This document shows positions 11,821 to 23,539 of a DNA stretch of 64,000 nt, in pieces. Source of the DNA: Cephalopachus bancanus (lineage: Eukaryota; Chordata; Mammalia; Primates; Tarsiidae). The notes below the pieces were generated by a model. It saw nothing but the letters and a program-made list of their open reading frames with translations, was not told the DNA's origin and ran no database searches. The first letter of the stretch is position 1. Each line of letters begins with the position of its first letter. The stretch is taken from positions 363,501 to 427,500 of the forward strand of contig JAPVLO010000951.1 in NCBI GenBank assembly GCA_027257055.1, in the 5' to 3' direction. Position numbers and translations under genes: made by a program.

Positions 11821-11995
11821 TTGAATTCCATCATGGCCAGACCAAGGGATCTGGGAGAATACTGCATGGTTGATACCTGAAGTTTCAGGATTTCTTCACA
11901 GAGACAGAGACATCTGGCTTCTGACACTTGCCAACATGCTCATCATTGACTTGCTATGATCCAGCTTTAAACTGATATATCCTTGGGAGTTTGCA
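11821..11995 (-). repeat. Right arm of the ~175-bp inverted repeat
   Basis: Pairs with 10,741-10,915 across a ~905-bp spacer that contains the Alu. A 90-codon minus frame at 11,655-11,927 crosses this arm. I do not recognise it. Confidence 0.85.
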
Positions 11996-12565
11996 AAAGA
12001 CCGTTAAGAAGTCTGACGGTCTCCGTTAGAGTCATGCTCACTGATGCCTCAAAGGCACCTCAAGATTTCATTGGCTTAATATAATCACAGTTTACTATTT
12101 ATTTGACATGACTAGTCTTTTGCAGGTTGGTTAGGTAGATTTCCTTCAAGTGGTGAGTGAGAGACCCAGTTTCCTTGCCAAATTGGCGATCTGCCATCTT
12201 GTAGACCTGTCTCCACAGGGATCTATGCTCTTACTTGTTGATTTTTTTATTTTAATTTTTTGCTACTATTTTAGTTCTAATTAGCTAAAAGAGAAAACAC
12301 TCGTGGACGATCAGCCCTGGGAGGTTTTCATGGGACACACCCTGGCCGTCACATTTTCTTGGCCAGAAGTCAGTGTAGTCAAGTTTGTGAAAATGAAAAA
12401 TGGGTTTGGTATCAGCCAGCAGCCTTTGCCTCCGGTAAACCCATCTGTTGATGCACTTGTCATGCAAGGGAGACAGTCATCCACTGCTGCTAGAACCATA
12501 AATCAGTATGACCATCTCAGAGATCCATCTAGCACCGGTTTGTAAATCATAGAACATGACCCAGA
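11996..12565. other. Unique sequence, nothing recognised
   Basis: No known repeat. Overlapping frames of 60-80 codons on both strands at 12,285-12,545 (one minus frame has the word DFWPRKCDGQG) have no context to support them. Confidence 0.4.
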
Positions 12566-13060
12566 AAGACCCTTCACTGATATATATGTTAGAGAAACTC
12601 TTGCACACTTGGGCATATATAAGCGTGTTCATAGCAGTAACATGTACAATAGTGAAAATCTGCAAGAACCCAAAAGTTCACTGAAAGGAGCATGGATATA
12701 CAATGTGTGAAATAATCAAACAATGAAAGACTGCATGAAAGCAAAATGAATGAACTAAATCTACATGCAGCATCACGGGCAAATCTTAGAAATTTAATAT
12801 TGAGAGAGGAGAAAAAATAAAGATGACTGCATGATGCATCATCAATGAACATGACTCAAAGGCAAGCAAAAGAGAAAAATAACATTGTTTAGGAATACAG
12901 AGATCATTGAAAAAGTTATTACTGTGTTTTTATTACACACAAAGTTCAGAAAAATATTTAACTGTGATGGTGGAGTTTTTATGAAGACTGACAGAAGGAA
13001 GGTGGGCAACATTGAATGTTTTTCTTTAAAGATAACCAGAACTTTACTCACAAAGTAAGT
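12566..13060 (+). mobile_element. Old L1M ORF2 3' fragment
   Basis: CTCTTGCACACTTGGGCATATATAAG, TGTTCATAGCAGTAACATGTACAATAGTG, AAAATGAATGAACTAAATCTACATGC and CATCACGGGCAAATCTTAGAAA follow the order of the end of L1M ORF2. It is strongly diverged. Confidence 0.65.
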
Positions 13061-13359
13061 TAGTTTTGGGGGCAGTAAGCAGTCCTGTATGGCTTTCTAT
13101 CTCCTAATGATTCTTCATTCTGGCTCGGATCTCACTGACCCAAGAGTAGATTTTTGGGATTTTACTTTCCAGGTTTTATGTCACAAGGAGTGGAGACCTG
13201 ACCCAAACTAGGTCAAGAAGATGGACCCTGGAAGGAAGAAACACATGGTGTTATTTCAGATGAATTGCTTTGAATCTCAACTCAATCCATCCCTTTCCCC
13301 CATTGCTGTGTTATTGGAAGACCATCTCCCTGGTACTCTCTTAAGACTAAGACCACATG

Positions 13360-13650
13360 GAAGAACCTGAAGGACATTGCATTAAGTGAAATAACTCAGG
13401 CATAGAACGACAAATACCACATGGCGTCCCTTACATGTGGAATCTAAAAAGGGGTGAACTCCTTTTTAGTAGAGAAGATAGAGTGGTGGTTCCTGGGGGC
13501 TGGGACTTTGGGGAGAAAGAAGATATTGGTCAAAGGGTTCAAAGTTTCAGTTACACAGGAGAGTGCATTTGAGTGATATATTGCATAGTATGGTGACCAC
13601 AGTTAATAATAATATATTGTACATTTGAAAATTTCTAAGATAGTAGATCT
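13360..13650 (+). mobile_element. Old L1M 3' fragment
   Basis: GGACATTGCATTAAGTGAAATAACTCAGG, CTTACATGTGGAATCTAAAAA, GTGGTTCCTGGGGGCTGGG and ATGGTGACCACAGTTAATAATA are L1M 3' sequence on the + strand. Confidence 0.85.
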
Positions 13651-13659
13651 TTTTGGGGG

Positions 13660-14745
<1,086 letters not shown>

Positions 14746-15042
14746 GCTTTTTTTAGAGACAAAGTCTCTCACTCTCTCACCCAGGCTGTGGTGCAGTAGT
14801 GTGAGCATAGTTCCCTGAAGCCTCTAACTCCTGAGCTCAAGTGATCCTCCTGCCTCAGCCTCCTGAGTACCTGGGACTCCAGGCACCAGCATGCCAGGCT
14901 AAGTTTTTATTTTTATTTTTGTGGAGATGGAGTCTCACTATGCTGCCCAGGCTGGTCTAAAACTCCTGGTCTTAAGCCATTCTCCTGTCTCAGCCTCCCA
15001 AAGTGAAGGTATTACAAACATGAGCCACTGTGCTCCCGGCAC
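14746..15042 (-). mobile_element. Alu SINE
   Basis: Minus-strand dimer with CTCTCTCACCCAGGCTGTGGTGCAGT, a T-rich linker at about 14,905-14,922 and CTGCCCAGGCTGGTCTAAAACTCC in the second arm. Confidence 0.93.
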
Positions 15043-15044
15043 AT

Positions 15045-15490
15045 TTTTAAAATTTGTATCAATTCTGCCCTAGCCAGTGCCTGCCCTCCATCAAATATCA
15101 GTGAGTATTTTTTATTGCAAGCAGGTTTAATAAGCAGAACTTGGAGCTGAGATGTGGGTGATGGCACTTCTGTGAGTTCAAGGTCCATGTGTCCATGAGA
15201 AGCAGGAAGGAGGAGAGAACCCATGCAAGCAGGAGGAAGGAAAAGGACAGTGAGGTGGAGACAGGGAGAAAGACGGGGAAGGGAGCATTACCACCATTTG
15301 ACAGGAGCTAGAATGATTGCTCTATCACAGAGGAAACAAGAATTGAGTCTCAGGACAGACACATAAGGAAAAGGGAAGGCCTTATCTGTTGGCTGACTTC
15401 TGTGTGACATCTTCTCCATGTGGTCTTCAGTCCCCTCAAGCTTTTGGGTTGCCACGTATTGACTCAAAAAGGAAGCAAGTATAAGTGTAT
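15045..15490. other. Unique purine-rich sequence, nothing recognised
   Basis: No repeat or gene seen. GGAGGAAGGAAAAGGACAGTGAGG-type purine runs lie near 15,200-15,290. A minus frame of 70 codons at 15,012-15,224 starts inside the Alu. Confidence 0.4.
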
Positions 15491-15496
15491 GTGTAA

Positions 15497-15543
<47 letters not shown>

Positions 15544-15754
15544 GTCTGTCTGTCTGTCTCTGTCTATTTATCTATCTACCTACCTATTCAACTATCTATC
15601 TATCTATCACCATCATCCATCTATCATCTATTTATATCTGTGTATATCATCTATCTATCCGTCTTCTATCTATCTATCCATCATTTAGCTATCCATTATC
15701 CATCCATCATCTAATTACCCATTCATCATCTAGCTATCTATTTATCTATCTCCG

Positions 15755-15832
<78 letters not shown>

Positions 15833-15945
15833 CACCCATCTATCTCTCTTTCATCTCTCTCTCATCCTATCCTAGCTTATCTGTAAATCATTATCTCTCT
15901 CTCTCTATATATATATATCTAATCTATCTATCTATCATCTAACTA
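15497..15945. repeat. Compound (TATC)n(TGTC)n array
   Basis: Pure TATC blocks at about 15,498-15,543 and 15,757-15,790 are each followed by TGTC blocks (about 4 and 7 units). The region between them is degenerate CATC/TATC. The 151-codon Ile/Tyr/Leu/Ser frame here reflects the repeat only. Confidence 0.95.
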
Positions 15946-16715
15946 TCTCTGGTGTCTCCAGACAACATGACTGATAGGGCAATTCTATCTAGAGATTTAT
16001 TATAAACAATTGGCTCACATGGTATTGAAGGATAAGAAGTTTTAAGACCTGCAATTAGCAAACTGGTGACTCAGGAGATTTGATGGTGTGACTTCCAGTC
16101 TGAAGGCCTGAGACCCAGAAGAGCTGATGGTGTGACTTCCAGCCTGAAGGCTTGAGACTCAAGAGAGCTGATGGTGAGAGTTTCAATCTGAAAGCCCAAA
16201 CCCCAGGAGAGTTGATTGTGTAAGTTCCAGTCGAAAGGCCTGAGACCCAGGAGAACTGATGGTGTGAGTTTTAGTGTGAAGACTTGAGACTCAGAAGAGC
16301 TGATCGTGTGAATTTTAGTCCGAAGACCTGAGATCCAGGAGACCCCATGGTATAAGTTCCAGTCTGAAGTTCTGAGACCCAGGAGAGTTGATGGTGTGGA
16401 TTCCAGTCTGAAGGCCTGAGACCCAGAAGAATCAGTGGGGTGAGTTCCAGTCTGCATTATATCTGGAGGTAGGAGAAAGTCAACGTTCCAGTTCAAAGAC
16501 AGCCAGGCAGAGAGAGAAAATTCTATCCTACTCTACTTTTTTATTCTATTCAGGATTTCAGCAGGTTGGATGTGTCCACCCCTTGGGGAGGATAATTTGC
16601 TCTCCTCAGTCCACCAGTGCAATGTTAATGCTATCAAAAAACACAGGTGACATTTGACCAAATATTTGGGCACCCCATGTCCCAGCCATGTGGACATACA
16701 AGATTAGCCATTATA
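15945..16715 (-). mobile_element. Old LTR-like repeat carrying a minisatellite
   Basis: The left end TGTCTCCAGACAACATGACTGATAGG and ATTTATTATAAACAATTGGCTCAC, and the right end GGGCACCCCATGTCCCAGCCATGTGGACATACAAGATTAGCCATTATA, match the two ends of a common mammalian LTR-like repeat in minus orientation. The 44-bp minisatellite at 16,081-16,476 lies inside it. I cannot give a subfamily. Confidence 0.6.
16081..16476. repeat. 44-bp minisatellite, about 9 copies
   Basis: The word TGATGG (or a variant) starts units at 16,081, 16,125, 16,169, 16,213, 16,257, 16,301, 16,345 and 16,389, with a last decayed copy at 16,432, so successive units are exactly 44 bp apart. The unit reads TGATGGTGTGAGTTCCAGTC then TGAAGGCCTGAGACCCAGAAGAGC. 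A 141-codon minus frame (16,071-16,496) with repeated LLGLRPSDW words is a by-product of the array. Confidence 0.95.
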
Positions 16716-18285
16716 ATGTCTATGTACATATATGTGTGTGTCCATGTGTATGTGCATGCATTCATCTTACTATCCATTAAATACTACACTGCCACAGAAT
16801 AAATGATAATATACCTTTTGCTGGGAAACATGATTGTAAAAATATTCTACAGTCATCTTGAAACTACATTTGTGATGTCCAAATACAAATAAACAAAGGA
16901 CCAGAAAAAAATAGAGAATGCAGTCATTTGGCTAGAAACTCAGAATGGATAGCCATGATTCTACAGAAAAAAAAAATACAGCCTTTAATATTTGCATCAA
17001 GAAAAATCCAGCAACTCTAGAAAGTTTTTGTATCTTCTGTGGTCCTCATTGTTAAAAATAAAACAAAAACAACAACAATAATAATGAATGCCTACCTAGT
17101 CACCTTGCTCTGGCTATGACACATTTGGAGAGACTGTCCACTGGAAGACCTTGCTACTGTGAGATCTGCAGTAGACTTGTTCTTCTCTCCCATCCCTTTT
17201 TTGAATATCTGTGTTCCTTCACAACTTGTGCTGGACGGATTAAAACCCAGTTTCCTTAGCAAAGGTGACCGACCTCTGTAAAATTGGATAATTCACTTGA
17301 AACAATCTTTCCTCTGCATCATAAATAAAACTGTCAAGCTCAGGTTCATATTTCAGGTGCCACTCACAAACAATGAAAGAGGATGCCTTCTCATTCTGGT
17401 TCACAAAGTAGCTACTGCCACCATGCCCACTACTATCACTTCACTGAGGCATTGTTTTTGCTTTGGAAGGTGGATGGCTTGTCATGGCATTTCAAATAAA
17501 CTGTGTTGGCAGATCAAATAAACTGTGTTGGCATGAAGGCAAAAGGATCACGTTGTGGTGGATATTTATGCCATGTATAAGCATGCCTTGATATTGTGAC
17601 AACATCCCTGGGTATATTTCTGTGATGCAGACTTGGCCATGGCTCTCATATTTCAAATCACAGCAGAATTTCTCTCCAATGGGGTCACCCAGGCAGCTTA
17701 CTGGTCAAAACTCCATGAGGCAACCAAACAGGGCATGTCTCATCATTTGGAGAATCTAGGCAGGCACATTTCCCTCTAACAAATACCTAATTAGAACTAA
17801 CAAAACATTATTACAGTACACAATCCTGTAGGAAGACATACCATAGGATGAGTCCACACAGCCCACTCACTTTTTCTGTTAGGAAACCAGCAACTAATTT
17901 TACTTACGGAACTTTGCATTTAAAGCTTGGCAGAGAAGATCCAGGACCATTGTCTACTTTAAAACACAATGTGACAAGCTCCATTTGTTATATTCCTTGA
18001 ATAATAGATTTATACTCCATGAGCTGGAGTCTTCTCCCAGTCTGATTTTTGAGTAGGTCATTCAGTTCTAAAGATGAACTAGCCCCAATGTTTAGGAAGG
18101 TGATGCGTATAAATCCATGAGCATTAATGAGGAATAACGCATATTAGCATTAGTGAGCCATGTCTGTTATGACAAATATCTTATTTTGCTTGATTATGGT
18201 ATGTGCATTCTAAATTCATGTTTGTCTTGAGAAATATGGATGAGTATTGATCGGTGCTGACAAAATAACAGATGGTGATGAGAAG
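16716..18285. other. Unique sequence, nothing recognised
   Basis: AT-rich, with a short A/ACA-rich run at 17,055-17,090. A 20-bp tandem copy of CAAATAAACTGTGTTGGCA lies at about 17,494-17,534. The 74-codon + frame at 17,297-17,521 runs into this duplication and has no support. Confidence 0.45.
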
Positions 18286-18289
18286 GGAG

Positions 18290-18600
18290 TGGTCTTTTTA
18301 AAATTTATTTTTATTGTAGAAATGTGAGGATTAGCTTCATAAGTAGACTGTATGCAGGTGATGTTTTGGCATTTAACTGACCCTCACACCGCATGGTACC
18401 CTTTGTGTTGTCACGTGCCTCCCTGCCCTCCTCCCGTCATCCCTAGCCTAGCAGTGTCTAGTGACTGCTGATCCCACCTGTATACTTATGTGACTGGTGA
18501 TCAGGACCCATTTATGAGTGAGAACATGTGGTATTCAGTTACTTGTTTCTGGGGTAGTTCATTTAGTAGGATAGTCTTATTGGATAATTCTTATGCTTTC
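18290..18600 (-). mobile_element. L1 3' end, 5'-truncated
   Basis: AAAATTTATTTTTATTGTAGAAATGTGAGGATT, GTATGCAGGTGATGTTTTGGC and ATTTATGAGTGAGAACATGTGGTATTC are minus-strand L1 3' end sequence of the same type as 21,742-22,125. Confidence 0.75.
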
Positions 18601-18873
18601 TACCTCATCATCCACTCTCTGCTGGATGGCTATAAATTTTGCCAAGTGACATTGAGAAAAACCAAAGAGATTTTCTGGTCTTCAGTTTCTTTGTTGACCA
18701 CTTTTCCCGTTCCTTTGCGGTGTTGTGTATATTTGTCCATCTCAGCACCTGGAGCTGTAAGGATTTCTTTCCTCCTTCTCACATGAAAACCCCTTCTTCA
18801 AGGACTAAACCTATTTATCCTGTGAGTCATATCTCAGCTTCTTAGCGAATGCTTTTCAGATATGAGGTGGACT

Positions 18874-19436
18874 CAACCCCTCCAGAATTTATTTATTAAA
18901 AATGTATATTTATTCTTATATATTTAATCTTCAGTCACCTTCAAAGTACTCTTTGTTAGATGCAATACACCTATCAAGATGCTTTTTCCATTGCTCAAAA
19001 CAGTTTTGAACTCATCCATTTTGATTCCTTTTAGTGTTTCTGCCATTTTTTGTTTCACCTCTTCCATATCAGCTAAATGTTACTCTTTGAAAAGTTTTTT
19101 CATCTGAGGAAACAACAACAACAAAAAGTCTCTTGGGGTGAATCAGGTAAATAGGGAGGGTGAGGCACAGGGTCCATGCCATTTTTTAGTCAAAAAGTGC
19201 TGAACACTCAGTGTAGTGTGGGCAGGTGCATTGCCATGGTGGAAGAGATAGTCACCTGTTTGCCACAACTCAGGGTATTTCTTCTGCAACACTACATAGC
19301 CTCTCGCAATAATGCTGGCTGATACACGGATGCTGATGGGTTCTTAGAACATTTACCTAGTCGGGGAAGCTTGTATTACAAGGGGCTTACCTTCCAAAAG
19401 ACAATTACAGGGTTTTTTGGGGGATCAATGAATTTT
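18874..19436 (-). mobile_element. Inactive mariner element (family A)
   Basis: Read on the minus strand, the element starts at GATCCCCCAAAAAACCCTGTAATTGTC and ends at AATAAATTCTGGAGGGGTTGA, so the ends are imperfect inverted repeats. The interior decodes in broken frames to mariner transposase C-terminal words (MEEVKQKMAETLKGIKMDEF-like, then EYFEGD-like at GAGTACTTTGAAGGTGAC). About 560 bp remain of the roughly 1.3 kb usual for mariner, so most of the transposase is gone. Confidence 0.8.
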
Positions 19437-19439
19437 CAA

Positions 19440-20485
19440 TTTTCTAACTCCATGGAGTTACTGGAAAGACAATAAATGCCTTTAATCACAAATGTGGTAT
19501 ATTCTGAAACATAAACAGATTGTATGATTTCTAAAAATTCATGAAATTGTAGCTCTGCTGGCCACAGCTTAGAAACAAGAACATTTTTTTAAGAGGAGGA
19601 GTAAGACAGCATGATCCTTGGCAGATATCTCATAACTAGCCTGAAAGTGGGTGAATTCACATAGCAACTGTATGTTTGGATATTGACAGATTACATTGGC
19701 ATTTATACTCACTGCAAGAAGATGATTCACAATGAACAATGTTGAACCACCACTTATAAAACCAAGAGGTGAGACACATTTCAACAAAGATAAACCTTTC
19801 GCGGGCTACAAGTATTTATATGAAATATGAACAATGCTGAAGAATATTGCAAAGAGCTTTGCAAATATCCACATGCAAAATCAACTCTCTTGGAAGGGCC
19901 ACTTTTAATAGCAAGGGAAAATCTCAGGAGACTTGCAGAGCTAGGGTTCACATGCCCACCAATATCAAAGGAGCCATCATTCTCATCGTGCTCATGATTT
20001 AGAAGCCATTCTAGTTTCTGAGCATAATTTTCATGTATTTCATTCTCAGATATCTGTCTCTTAACCCGAGACACATATGTGAAACTTTCTATGATTCCCC
20101 CCTCCTGTCCTATAGACATGCATATCTGACATAAATCTCAGAAGTTCTATGTTGGAAAGGGATCTCTTGGTGACAGTCTTCAAACCTGCACCTCAGTCTT
20201 GCAGTAAACAAGTGAGTAAACAATGCCACAATTCACCTAACTGCTCAAGAACAAAACCCAATCTTGTGGTGCTGAATTCTTTTAGATTTTGCTTATTTGG
20301 GAAAGTCTACCTCTCTTTCATCATTTTTTTAGATTGGAAAAAGTATATTTAGAAGGTAAATCAGAAGAAGAGGGAGAGAAAGAATTCACCTCCCCAAGGT
20401 AGGAGAGGGGCCAAAGCTTAGGGGAAACATGGCCTAGCTGTAGCTCAAAGAACACATGACCCTACCAGTGCTTAACAAAACAATG
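19440..20485. other. Unique sequence with two adjoining minus-strand open frames
   Basis: Minus frames at 19,569-19,787 (72 codons) and 19,781-20,119 (112 codons, with the words NEIHENYAQKLEWLL and GHVNPSSASLLRF) overlap slightly. I recognise neither. They could be the remains of an unrecognised retroelement interior or chance. No promoter or splice evidence was seen. Confidence 0.35.
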
Positions 20486-20489
20486 GCCT

Positions 20490-20780
20490 CTCTTTCATTT
20501 TTTAAAGGACAATTTTGCCAGGTATTATATTCTTGGTAGCAGAATGGGTTTTTTTTTTCTTTCTCTCAGCACTCTGAATTTACCATCCACTCTCTTCTGG
20601 CCTGCAACGCTTCAACTGAGAAACACACTGATAGTCTTATACAGGTTCCCTTGTACACGGTATGCCACTTTTCTCTTGTTGCTTTTAAAATTTTCTCTTT
20701 GCCCTTGACTTTTGACAATTTGACTACACTGTTCCTTAGTGGTGTTTTTTTCTGTCCTTTTCTGATTTCTTTTACTTTCT
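20490..20780 (-). mobile_element. Old L1M fragment
   Basis: AATTTTGCCAGGTATTATATTCTTGG, TTTCTCTCAGCACTCTGAATTTACCATCC, CTCTTCTGGCCTGCAACG, GAGAAACACACTGATAGTCTTAT and TTCTCTTGTTGCTTTTAA follow an L1M segment in reverse complement. Confidence 0.7.
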
Positions 20781-21170
20781 TCCATATCTTCTAACTACTT
20801 CCCCATTGAACCAATAGCTCATGAGCACACATCAAGGGCCATCCTTGAATTTCCTTCCTTCCCTATCTCCTAAGACAACATTCAATGCATGCCATATTTT
20901 TCTGCCTCCAGAACTTATTCTGAATTTGTTCATTTTGCTTCATCTACATAAAGCATCTCATCAAATCCATTCTGCCCTCTTGCCTACATCCCTGCAGTAA
21001 CCCCTGATTGAGCACTTTGCTGTCATGATCTCCCTATAATCTACCTGCCAAATGGTACTTAAAATATAAACCAGATCATTCTGCGCATCATTAAAACCCT
21101 CCTGCAACTTCCCATCACCTTCATGATAAAATTCAAGGTCTTTCTCGTGTACTACTTGGATTTGCATTTT
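20781..21170. other. Unique sequence, nothing recognised
   Basis: No repeat clearly identified. The sequence GCCCTCTTGCCTACATCCCTGCAGTAACCCC is not repeated in the window. Confidence 0.35.
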
Positions 21171-21171
21171 T

Positions 21172-21682
21172 GAAAAAATTGTATTTTAAAGACGTGGGGT
21201 GCAATTCAGGGTTAGGTATACAAATGTTCCTTATACAGGTACCCTTGTTGATGAGGTGTTCCCCCCCTTCTCTGGCAGTTTCCCACTATTGCCAATCCTT
21301 TTCTTATAGTATTATGATAATTGTTCAAGGTCAACTCATGAATGAGAACGTGTAGTACTCAGTTCTTTGTTTCTATGATAGATCATTCAGTATTATGAAC
21401 TCTAAATCCATCCAAGTTGCTTCAAAGTGCATGATTTTGTCCTTCTTTATGGCTACATAATATTCCATTGTGTATATGTACCACATTCTTTTTATCTTTA
21501 TCCAATCCTCTTTCGATGGGCAGCATGGTTTGGTTTCATGCTTTTGCTATTGTGAACAATGCTGCAATAAATATGCATGTGCAGGTATCTTTTTCATAGA
21601 GTGAACTGAGTGCCTTTGGGTATATTCCCAGCAGGGGTATTGCGGGGTCATATGGAAGGTTGATTTTTAGATTTTGTAGGAA
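21172..21682 (-). mobile_element. L1 3' end, 5'-truncated
   Basis: On the minus strand the copy ends in the ACCCTGAATTGCACCCC family-specific tail (read at 21,195-21,225) and extends back through CATAATATTCCATTGTGTATATG and TTTGGGTATATTCCCAGCAGGGGTATTG of the ORF2 end. It shares its tail type with the copies at 30,890, 38,750, 56,160 and 63,560. Confidence 0.9.
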
Positions 21683-21690
21683 TAGGTACA

Positions 21691-21736
21691 GGTCAGTGGT
21701 GAAATGGATAATGCATCTGACTACAGATCAGGGGAT
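21691..21736 (+). pseudogene. 5'-half tRNA-Arg-like copy (tRNA retropseudogene)
   Basis: GGTCAGTGGTGAAATGGATA then ATGCATCTGACTACAGATCAGGGGAT matches the D-arm, anticodon arm and start of the variable region of a cytosolic tRNA-Arg(ACG)-type gene: A-box-like TGGTGAAATGGATA and anticodon stem CTGAC/GATCAG. The anticodon loop reads with ACA where ACG is expected. The T-arm, acceptor 3' strand and terminator are absent, and the sequence breaks into the T-rich end of the next L1. It cannot give a functional tRNA. Confidence 0.75.
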
Positions 21737-21741
21737 TTTCA

Positions 21742-22125
21742 TCTTTAAAAAAATTTTAGATTTGTGCAGTATATGTGAGGATTTGCTATGTAAGTAAATT
21801 GCCTGCAGGTGAGGTCTGGGCTTTGAGCGAGCCCTCTCTACCCCTGGTAGTGGATATGGAACCCAATGGGTGATTGTGCACCCCTTGTTCCTCTCCCTCC
21901 CTCCTTCTTTTATCAGTGCACAGCGTTTGTTGTTCTCACCTTTGTGCTCACATGCTTAATGTTTAGAACCTGTTTATGAGTGAGAACATGTGGTATTTGG
22001 TTCTTTATTTCTCTGATGGTTCACTTAGAATGATGATCTTCAACTGCATCCATGATTTTGTTCTTCTTTACGGTTGTGTATTATTCCATCATGTAGATGT
22101 GCCACATTTTCTTTATTTATGGACC
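21742..22125 (-). mobile_element. L1 3' end, 5'-truncated
   Basis: CTTTAAAAAAATTTTAGATTTGTGCAG, GTAAATTGCCTGCAGGTGAGGTCTGGGC, GAACCTGTTTATGAGTGAGAACATGTGG and TGTATTATTCCATCATG are minus-strand L1 3' sequence. This is an L1 lineage older than the copy at 21,172. Confidence 0.85.
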
Positions 22126-22129
22126 TGCA

Positions 22130-22985
22130 TTTTTGGACCCCTTTCTCCATCTTTATTATCTTTCTTCACCTTGGTTGGGTGAATTTCAACCCAGCTCTTC
22201 AAAGGGCTGGGTTCTTCTTATGAGTCTTGACTGAGCCCAAGTGTCATGCTTTCCTACTGCCTCAATCAAAATTGACCTCTCTACCATTCCTTAGAATTTC
22301 ACCCAGAGTTCTTGACAGGTGCAACCCAGCAAGGTACATGTCACATGCTGCTGCAACACTAGATTTTACTGCACTCCTTGTTGAATTTGTCTCATGTTGT
22401 CTGTCACTACAGCAATTTTTTCTACTCTGTCATCTAAAATTTGGGAGATAGTCAATGCAATCAACATAGCTGCCTTCCAAGTCTATACATGAGATAGATT
22501 GTCAACAACTTATTGAGAATGAATAAAAGGCAATTGAGTCTCACTGTTAATTAATAGTTCATGTAAATTTTGCCCATCCAGACATTTAATGACCATTGAA
22601 ATGTTTAAGCCAAATTGCCATTTGGGCAAGTCCTTTGAGGTCTGCATTGGACCCAGGGGGAAGAGAAAGGGCTAAACAGCCCAGAGACACCAATTTGGGC
22701 ATACTTACATGGGAGGATTAGTGAAAATTCTGATTCTGGATAATGCCGAGATGGCTGCGGTAAAGCAATCTTTATCCTGGATGGAAAAGAAAGGTTTCAA
22801 ACATTCTAAGTGATTGCAGGCACAGATGTGAGCTGAGACTTATTCACACTACCCTTATATTTGTACAAATTTTATTTGGAAATGGAATAATGTGGGAAGG
22901 CTTTCCACGAATCACATATTGATAGATAATAGTCTCCTCAAGACACTTTGGGCTGAATTTGCAACACGGATTTTTTTCAGTTCAA
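22130..22985. other. Unique sequence, nothing recognised
   Basis: No repeat or exon signal that I can defend. A 74-codon + frame at 22,227-22,451 has no motif. Confidence 0.45.
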
Positions 22986-22994
22986 AAGGAACAT

Positions 22995-23105
22995 TGTGTG
23001 TGTGTGAATGTGTATCTGTGTATGTGTGAATGTGTATCTGTGTATCTGTGTGTGTGTGAATGTGCATCTGTGTGTGTGTGTGTTTGTGTGTATGTGTGTG
23101 TCAGA
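22995..23105. repeat. (TG)n / GTGTATCTGTG repeat
   Basis: TGTGTGAATGTGTATCTGTGTATG recurs with pure GT runs. Antisense and sense Val/Cys and His/Thr frames are artefacts of the repeat. Confidence 0.95.
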
Positions 23106-23237
23106 TGAAAAGGAAAGCTTACAAATAATGCTGTCAAAAGAAGATGAGAAGAAGGAACAAGTGTCCTGGGTTGGAGAGATTCCCCCCAAAGTTTACATTC
23201 ACTTGAAATCTCCGAATGCGATTTTTTTTTGAAATGA

Positions 23238-23538
23238 AGTCTTTTTTTGTGTGTGACAGGGTCTCACTTTGTCACCCAGGATGGAGTGCCGTGGTGCAAA
23301 CATAGCTCACTGAAGTTGCAAACTCCTAGGCTCAAATGATCCTCCTGCCTCAGCTTTCTGGGTACCTGGGACTACAGGATTGCCTCACCACACCTGACTC
23401 ACTTTTTAATTTTTTTTTGTAGAGATGAGGTCTCACTATGTTTCCCAGGCTGGTCTTGAACTCCTGGCCTCAGGCAATCCTCTGACCTTGGCCTCCAAAA
23501 GTGCTGGGATGACACACTTGAGTCACTGAACCCAGCAG
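23238..23538 (-). mobile_element. Alu SINE
   Basis: Minus dimer: GACAGGGTCTCACTTTGTCACCCAGG in the right arm, a poly-T linker at about 23,407-23,420, then GAGATGAGGTCTCACTATG and CACTGAACCCAGC. Confidence 0.93.
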
Positions 23539-23539
23539 A

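Noticed and set aside
15420..15875. 151-codon frame rich in Ser-Ile-Tyr-Leu
   Set aside because: Translation of TATC/TGTC repeats.
15497..16476. Possible CRISPR-like array (regular repeats near 16 kb)
   Set aside because: Units are contiguous without unique spacers, the DNA is clearly mammalian, and the array lies inside an LTR-like repeat.
16071..16496. 141-codon minus frame with repeated LLGLRPSDW words, looking like a repeat protein
   Set aside because: The 44-bp minisatellite shifts frame every unit and is open in all three phases. It lies inside an old LTR-like repeat.
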